Assembly (NCBI GenBank): GCA_001443495.1
Contig: LDXR01000013.1
Location: 1-64,000, forward strand
Reading direction: 5' to 3'
Origin: a candidate division NC10 bacterium CSP1-5
GTDB lineage: Bacteria > Methylomirabilota > Methylomirabilia > Methylomirabilales > CSP1-5
Length of the DNA stretch: 64,000 nt
How positions within the stretch are numbered: position 1 is the first letter of the stretch; every line of letters begins with the position of its first letter. The notes below the pieces were generated by a model. That model saw only the letters and a program-made list of their open reading frames with translations, did no database searches and was not told where the DNA came from. Both the position numbers and the translations under genes were made by a program. This document shows, one piece after another, positions 59,203-64,000 of this stretch.

Positions 59203-60042
59203 CTAGGGCCTCCGTGCAATCGCCAGCACTGCCGGCATCGGAAGCTCGACGCCATCGCCCTTCTGATAGGGCATCGCCGCCTGGCGAACCGCTTTCCGAA
59301 TGGCACGAATCGCATCAGCAGACTGAGCTCGCAGCAAGCCTGCTGTTCGTACCGTGCCTTCGAACATGTGTTCGAACAACGCGTCAGGCGAGTCAAGCCG
59401 CCATGTCAGAGGGATGGTTTTCACGGTGGGAGCAACGAAACCGGCGCACGATAAAGACCGATGGCATTCCTGCGGATCGCTAAACCGGAAGAAGTGGGGA
59501 CCTTGCGGAAGTTGTATATCCAACTTTCCGTAGATCTCGACCGCCCGCAGCACCACTTGGAATCCGATTGCCTCCTCCGGCCTCGCCCACACCGTAAACC
59601 CGAACCTTCCTTCTGGGCGGAGCACACGGTGCGCCTCCGCAAGCGCCCGTTCAGGTCTGGCCAAATGGAGGAGTCCAAAATTCATGGTCACCGCGTCAAA
59701 AGAGGCCTCGGGGAATGGGAGGTCCTCGGCGTCACCTTCCCGAAAGTCGACCGCGGGATGGCGCCGCCGCGCTTCAGCAACCATCGCGGGAGCAAAGTCG
59801 ACACCAACGACCTTGGCTCCCCGTTTGGCTGCCGCCGCCGCCGCGTACCCGGGGCCGGCCGCAACATCGAGCAACTGCACCCCGCTTCTCACACCGACAG
59901 CATCGAGAAGCGGCGTGGTCATTTGACTGGTCAAGGAGGCAAAGGCATTGTGGTATCGCTCCGGGATCCTCTCCCAACCCTCGTGTTCAAACGCGCGAAA
60001 CGCCTCGGGGTCAATGGGCGGATTGGGCATCTTTTTCCCCAT
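59203..60042 (-). CDS. SAM-dependent methyltransferase (UbiE/type 11)
   Basis: A 279-residue class I methyltransferase: VQLLDVAAGPGYAAAAAAKR (SAM loop), KVVGVDFAPAMVAEARRRHP, GDAEDLPFPEASFDAVTMNF and AHRVLRPEGRFGFTVWA. Methyltransf_11 type with a helical C-terminal cap. The ATG at 60042 has GGAGG upstream. Substrate unknown. Confidence 0.9.
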   Translation of the reverse strand: MGKKMPNPPIDPEAFRAFEHEGWERIPERYHNAFASLTSQMTTPLLDAVGVRSGVQLLDVAAGPGYAAAAAAKRGAKVVGVDFAPAMVAEARRRHPAVDFREGDAEDLPFPEASFDAVTMNFGLLHLARPERALAEAHRVLRPEGRFGFTVWARPEEAIGFQVVLRAVEIYGKLDIQLPQGPHFFRFSDPQECHRSLSCAGFVAPTVKTIPLTWRLDSPDALFEHMFEGTVRTAGLLRAQSADAIRAIRKAVRQAAMPYQKGDGVELPMPAVLAIARRP

Positions 60043-60102
60043 GGGCCTCCGTCTTCTCCTGCCCGCCGCCTTCAACCGGGGGCGAATACTGAGAAGGCCT
60101 GC

Positions 60103-60879
60103 TCACATTGCAGCCTGCGGCCGGTAGAACGCCACGGCATTCTCGTAGAGGATCTTTCTCGCGCTCTCCTCGTCGAACGCGTCCAGGATCACGTTCACAT
60201 CCTCATCCCGAAACGGCCGGTCGGCTCGTGTGGAGGGCAGGTCGGTGCCGAACATCAGGGCATCGGGATTGATGGAAACAATCGCCTTCATGGCCGGCAC
60301 GACGTCAAAGTCGACCCGGCCGAATCCGGTGGCCTTCACGTGCATCCCATGTTCGACCAACTTGAGGAGGGTGTCGAAACCGGTTCGGGAGAGGCCGAGA
60401 TGGTCAATCGAGACGGACGGCAACGCCACGAGAATGCAATACAATTCGGTCAGGTGGCGGGAATCGATATAGAGCTCGACATGCCAGCCGGCGATTTCGT
60501 GCACGCGCCGGGCGAGATCGTCCAGCCGCTCGACGCCTTCCGAGCCGCCTCGCTTGAGATTGAAGCGCACGGCCCGGACCCCGGCGGCGTCCAGTCTCAT
60601 GATCTCTTCATCCGAAACGGAGGCCGGGAGCTGCGTTACCCCGACAAAGGTCGGGCCGAGGTCCTCGATCGCTGCCACGAGGTAGCTCTGATCAAATGCC
60701 TGAAAGGAGCCGGAGACAATCGCCCCCCCGGCGATCTTGAGCTTTCTGGCCCGCTCGAGATAATCGGCGCATGTGAAATTGTTAGGAAGATACCCCTGGT
60801 TCGCCACGAGGGGGAACCGGTCGTCAATAATGTGAAAATGGCTATCGAAGATCATGATCTCGTTTTTCAGCATACGCAT
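60103..60879 (-). CDS. Amidohydrolase (PDC hydrolase-like TIM barrel)
   Basis: A 258-residue metal-dependent hydrolase of the amidohydrolase-2 group. MIFDSHFHIIDDRFPLV carries the HxH-type metal site, ELYIDSRHLTEL and VSIDHLGLSR supply further ligands, and MFGTDLPSTRADRPF the Asp. Related to 2-pyrone-4,6-dicarboxylate hydrolase-like enzymes; substrate unknown. Confidence 0.85.
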   Translation of the reverse strand: MRMLKNEIMIFDSHFHIIDDRFPLVANQGYLPNNFTCADYLERARKLKIAGGAIVSGSFQAFDQSYLVAAIEDLGPTFVGVTQLPASVSDEEIMRLDAAGVRAVRFNLKRGGSEGVERLDDLARRVHEIAGWHVELYIDSRHLTELYCILVALPSVSIDHLGLSRTGFDTLLKLVEHGMHVKATGFGRVDFDVVPAMKAIVSINPDALMFGTDLPSTRADRPFRDEDVNVILDAFDEESARKILYENAVAFYRPQAAM

Positions 60880-60915
60880 GGTATTGCTGACAAGGCGCGG
60901 GGCGGGGAGCCTGTG

Positions 60916-62073
60916 TTACTGATCGCGTCCCTCGAGCAGCTCTAGGACTACAGATGCGAGGGCGAAGGTCTTCAGGTCAATGTCGGGATCGAGATAGTAA
61001 TGGTCGAGTCCTATGTCGGTAATGACAATGCCCCCTTCGACCAACTCATCCGCCAACAGGGTCAGCCCGTCATTCGGCCCGAGACTCTTGAGATCATCAT
61101 ACCGCCCTTTCACATACTCGGCAATCTGCCCCGAAAGCGGCGCGCCCACATATTGCAGCGTCAGTATATCCCCCGGAAATTCGAGTTGTGCAAATACCTC
61201 CCTCCTCTTCTTGGTGCTCAAGTCTTCAATCACCTCGCCCCGAAGACCTGTGAAGAAAAAGGCCGTTCTGACCAACCAGCTCTTGGGCCATTGTAGCGCC
61301 TGGTCTGCCGAGGGGGTTCCTCTCAGCAGGCCACCAATGCTAATCCATGCTTTTACGCCTTGGAGTCGTTCCGGAGGCAATAGTTTTCCGATGGCGAGCG
61401 CGACCTCGGTCCCGCCTTTGCTGGTGCTGACCAGAATGATTCTGTCGTGCTCTTCCTTCAGCCGCAGTATCTCACTTGCGATGATTGTCGCATTCTTCTC
61501 GATCGTGGCGAGCTCATCGGTCTCGATCAGTACGTTCTTGAACCCCGCGTGATTCATCAGACGTCGCTGCCGGGCGAAGTCAGCACCGGTGGTCGGGTCC
61601 CTCTTATACGCGTAACCCGGAACAAAGGCGATAAGGTACGGCGCAAATCTTTTGGCGATTCGAGATATCTCTTTTGCTGCCTTCGCTCTGAGAGTTGCAA
61701 CATGGGCATGGAATGCATCCTGCGCCTTTTGACTTATTGGATCCTGATACACGCGAGAGACGAAATACAATGTTGCAAAGTCCGGGGAGAGCTCCTGCGT
61801 CAGGTCTCTCAAGCTATCGCTATCCAGCGGTCGTCTGTCCCATACGGCGAGTGCCCGATCGATCTCCTGGTCGTACGCAGGATTGATCCGATCATTGCTC
61901 AGGTAATGCACGAGGTAATACTTCGATAGCTCCGAGTCGATGGTGGTCGCTACGGCCTGACCGGCCAAAGTGCCCTGCACTGGATATCTCGGAACGGTGG
62001 CACAACCGAAGGAAAGGAGAAAGAGAAGAGCGGATAACAGAAAACACAGTATTTCAAATCTTTTGCGGTTCAT
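60916..62073 (-). CDS. Lipoprotein alpha/beta hydrolase-like protein
   Basis: A 385-residue outer-envelope protein. The signal ends in lipobox LLSFGCATVP. The hydrolase-like core includes IAFVPGYAYKRDPTTGADFA, the nucleophile-like IILVSTSKGGTEVALAIGK, and SIGGLLRGTPSADQALQW. The His is perhaps in DIGLDHYYLD. Resembles PGAP1-like or lipase folds; substrate unknown. Confidence 0.75.
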   Translation of the reverse strand: MNRKRFEILCFLLSALLFLLSFGCATVPRYPVQGTLAGQAVATTIDSELSKYYLVHYLSNDRINPAYDQEIDRALAVWDRRPLDSDSLRDLTQELSPDFATLYFVSRVYQDPISQKAQDAFHAHVATLRAKAAKEISRIAKRFAPYLIAFVPGYAYKRDPTTGADFARQRRLMNHAGFKNVLIETDELATIEKNATIIASEILRLKEEHDRIILVSTSKGGTEVALAIGKLLPPERLQGVKAWISIGGLLRGTPSADQALQWPKSWLVRTAFFFTGLRGEVIEDLSTKKRREVFAQLEFPGDILTLQYVGAPLSGQIAEYVKGRYDDLKSLGPNDGLTLLADELVEGGIVITDIGLDHYYLDPDIDLKTFALASVVLELLEGRDQ

Positions 62074-62238
62074 TCATAAAGCTCAAGAGGCATCGAGCCA
62101 GGATCGGAGCCGGCGGGCGGCCAGCCGACCGGGCCAAGGAGTGTCTCGGCCGCCCGCACGAGCAGCTCGACGTACCTCTTTGTATCATAGCGCTCGCCCC
62201 GTGTCAGCAGGACCGCGGGCCGCGCCCGTGCCACCATC
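62070..62238 (-). pseudogene. Family B DNA polymerase C-terminal remnant
   Basis: An open stretch without a start reads VLLTRGERYDTKRYVELLV, then RAAETLLGPVGW and a stop. This looks like the last 30-40 residues of a bacterial or archaeal PolB (RGERYD...Y.ELL.RAAE). It overlaps the 3' end of the lipase-like gene and the start of the lipoprotein gene. Only the tail remains. Confidence 0.45.
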
Positions 62239-63457
62239 GCCGCACGGACCAGATAAGGACCACCACGAGCAAACTAAGTAAGATCCACAGTAAGATCCAA
62301 CACCATAGGTATGGTATCCGGGGAATCTGACCAATCTTCTCACATGCGAATGTATTTAGGTTGCTGGGTATCCGATGATATGCAACCGCATACAGCGCGA
62401 GGCAAATCACCTCCGGCGTGTGAATAGTGTTTATATGAACCTCGGTGGGGTTTTGCCCGGGGATCGCGCTCACCTCAATATTCTCCGCGTCCGGGGCGAG
62501 GTTTCGTGCCAAGACCCGTCCTTGGCAGTCATTGGACGGGTAATGCCCCCCGACGAAATCCCGAGCCACGTTGTTCACATCACTGTTGGCGTAGAGCGCC
62601 ACGTACAAAGTTCCAGCTGAGGATGTGCTACTGTTGCTTCGGCTTCCCCGTGCCTCTGTGGGGTACGTACCTGGAGACCAGTTGAGACCTGCCGAGGGCG
62701 GCGGCTTGCTGTCCTCGATGGCGTGGCCGTTGAGGTTCTCGATAAAATCCTGGCTCGCCGCCTGATCCAGGATGTAGGGCGAACAGTCATCTCTGTAGCC
62801 GTTATTAAGCTGCTTGAGCGCCAGGCTGAAAGCGGTGACTATGCCCGCCCTCAGGCCGTGATTGGGGGGCGCTATCGCGATGAACTCCGTAACGGGATTA
62901 AATCCCGGTCGGGGAGCTGGAAGATCGTACTGCTGCTCGTGCAGGCTCTTGAGGTAGAGTCGGGAGCTAATCGTACCTTTACTGTAGCCGATGATAGCGA
63001 CCTTGACGTTCATCGAGGGGTTTGAGGTGAACGGGACGTGGTTCGGGTCGTGGCGATGCAGGATGTGCTCCACCGCCCAGCCGATCTCGCGGGCGTCCTC
63101 CACAATCGATCGATCTTGATCCTGAAAACGAATGTAGTAGGGCTCGATATCGAGCCAGGCGTTTTCGGGCAGCTCCAAGGCCTGCCTGAACGACGGCAAC
63201 CCGTCGTGCGAGTCCTGCCAGTTCTTGCGAAAGCTGAAGTCAGCGTCGTCCGGACTAATCAGGTTGTGCCCGTGAACGAAAAGCACCGGGATCTTTCCCT
63301 GCAGCGCTGGTGTCGCTGCGTTCAGGGTAGTTTCTTCCTTGACGCCGTCGCCGTCGAGATCGACGTACAAATATACCTCGGCCTGCGCCCAAACCGTACT
63401 GACCCGGAACGCGACCCAAAACGCGACCAGGAAAATGCCGAGGATTTTCGGGTTCAA
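62204..63457 (-). CDS. Exported lipase-like alpha/beta hydrolase with C-terminal membrane anchor
   Basis: A 417-residue protein. Signal peptide (LGIFLVAFWVAFRVSTVWA), a short DLDGDGVKEETT segment, then a lipase core: IPVLFVHGHNLISPDD, nucleophile KVAIIGYSKGTISSRLYL and IAPPNHGLRAG. A C-terminal helix (LWCWILLWILLSLLVVVLIW) with basic tail anchors it. Possibly an envelope esterase; substrate unknown. The 3' end runs into polymerase-remnant sequence. Confidence 0.75.
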   Translation of the reverse strand: MNPKILGIFLVAFWVAFRVSTVWAQAEVYLYVDLDGDGVKEETTLNAATPALQGKIPVLFVHGHNLISPDDADFSFRKNWQDSHDGLPSFRQALELPENAWLDIEPYYIRFQDQDRSIVEDAREIGWAVEHILHRHDPNHVPFTSNPSMNVKVAIIGYSKGTISSRLYLKSLHEQQYDLPAPRPGFNPVTEFIAIAPPNHGLRAGIVTAFSLALKQLNNGYRDDCSPYILDQAASQDFIENLNGHAIEDSKPPPSAGLNWSPGTYPTEARGSRSNSSTSSAGTLYVALYANSDVNNVARDFVGGHYPSNDCQGRVLARNLAPDAENIEVSAIPGQNPTEVHINTIHTPEVICLALYAVAYHRIPSNLNTFACEKIGQIPRIPYLWCWILLWILLSLLVVVLIWSVRRWWHGRGPRSC

Positions 63458-63475
63458 AAGAGCACCGGGCGTGTG

Positions 63476-64000
63476 TCAATTCTCCTTATTCCGTAATCCT
63501 CTGAGACAATCCGATCTCCTGACGAACGACGGTAACTCAGATTCCATCTTTGCGGGGTTGGCGGCTGCGAATGTCACAGCGTCGCCGTGAAGAAACATCT
63601 GGATCCATACCCCCCGCGAGTCGTACCAGAGCTCTCGATTGTGACCATCTTGATCCTGTACAAGATACCGTTCCGTCTTTTCGGATTTGTTTCCGATCGA
63701 TAAATGTTCCACTCCCTTATTGGCGATGATCATGGATTTAAGTTCTCCTGTAATTGGGCTGATGACCTGGACGATATGGTCCGACCTTCGAAGGGCAGGG
63801 TTCAAGAAGTTCGTTGGGACGGCCTCTGCGGAAATTTGCTGACTCTTCTCTGAGCCAAATGTTTTGAAGAGCGCCTTGTCTTTCCGAACAACCGAGACCG
63901 TGATCGGATCGCCGAATTCATCCCATGGACACACACTCGGTCGTGCCATTCGTACAAAAATGGAACACGAGCCCGCGGTGGAAGAATCGAAGGCTGTCAG
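63476..64000 (-). CDS. DUF6134-like protein, 5' end beyond the window
   Basis: The frame stays open from 63476 to the window edge, so the gene probably starts outside. At least 157 residues are visible (from an internal Met at 63949). The C-terminal half IGNKSEKTERYLVQDQDGHN, then RELWYDSRGVWIQMFLHGDA resembles DUF6134/DUF3108-type proteins with the WYD...W motif. The family has no known function; members are usually exported. Confidence 0.5.
   Translation of the reverse strand: MTAFDSSTAGSCSIFVRMARPSVCPWDEFGDPITVSVVRKDKALFKTFGSEKSQQISAEAVPTNFLNPALRRSDHIVQVISPITGELKSMIIANKGVEHLSIGNKSEKTERYLVQDQDGHNRELWYDSRGVWIQMFLHGDAVTFAAANPAKMESELPSFVRRSDCLRGLRNKEN

Overview
The window is GC-rich, densely coded chromosomal DNA from a Gram-negative bacterium. 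It has lipobox lipoproteins, a Tat-exported enzyme, periplasmic rhodaneses and a lipid-A-type acyltransferase. Gene content and style look like an uncultured soil or subsurface lineage such as Methylomirabilota/NC10 or Rokubacteria, but that placement is a weak inference. No rRNA, tRNA, CRISPR array or complete mobile element was seen. The organism decodes UGA as selenocysteine: selD itself and a YeeE/YedE transporter gene each carry an in-frame UGA at a conserved Cys position, followed by a SECIS-like hairpin.

Layout. 1-8.2 kb: loosely organised accessory genes (Tat MBL-fold hydrolase, lipoprotein, orphan Phd-type antitoxin, CDF transporter, an internally deleted ABC binding protein, an ICMT-like methyltransferase, a GH19 endolysin-like protein, aldo/keto reductase, FkbM methyltransferase, Rdx/SelW-like protein). 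This part also holds short copies of the sat 3' end and an attC-like site.

8.3-24.4 kb, all on the minus strand: a run of 17 genes that reads as one assimilatory sulfur operon. In transcription order: Rrf2 regulator, cysK, a CysO/MoaD-MoeB fusion, selenocysteine YeeE, exported rhodanese, TusA, beta-propeller, a CysO-CysM fusion, a JAMM peptidase, two more rhodanese proteins, a TauE/SafE permease, sulfite reductase, hemD, APS reductase, sat and a siroheme methyltransferase. Together they cover thiosulfate and sulfate entry, reduction to sulfide, siroheme synthesis for the reductase, and two cysteine routes (free sulfide, and sulfur on a ubiquitin-like carrier).

24.7-31.5 kb, plus strand: purN-purH-purD-purE, then selD and a MetX-like acyltransferase. 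Tandem 7-bp repeats sit in several of these intergenic gaps. 31.7-43.8 kb: mixed housekeeping genes (quinone reductase, kelch protein, Nop2/Sun RNA methyltransferase split in two, ribokinase, nucleoside hydrolase, CPBP protease, M48 lipoprotein protease, LOG-like protein, DUF169, PhzF).

43.9-51.9 kb: a methyltransferase, then a plus-strand cluster behind a strong sigma-70-like promoter: FabL-like enoyl reductase, FabG, AcpXL-like carrier protein, double-hotdog dehydratase, an active and a Cys-less ketosynthase, and a 4'-phosphopantetheinyl transferase fused to an LpxL-type acyltransferase. It resembles the rhizobial acpXL-lpxXL very-long-chain fatty acid locus.

51.9-64 kb: minus-strand genes for an alcohol dehydrogenase, alkylation repair (Tag and an alkyltransferase-like protein), MsrA, a phosphodiesterase, a thioesterase, a PflA-like radical SAM enzyme, a methyltransferase, an amidohydrolase and envelope hydrolases.
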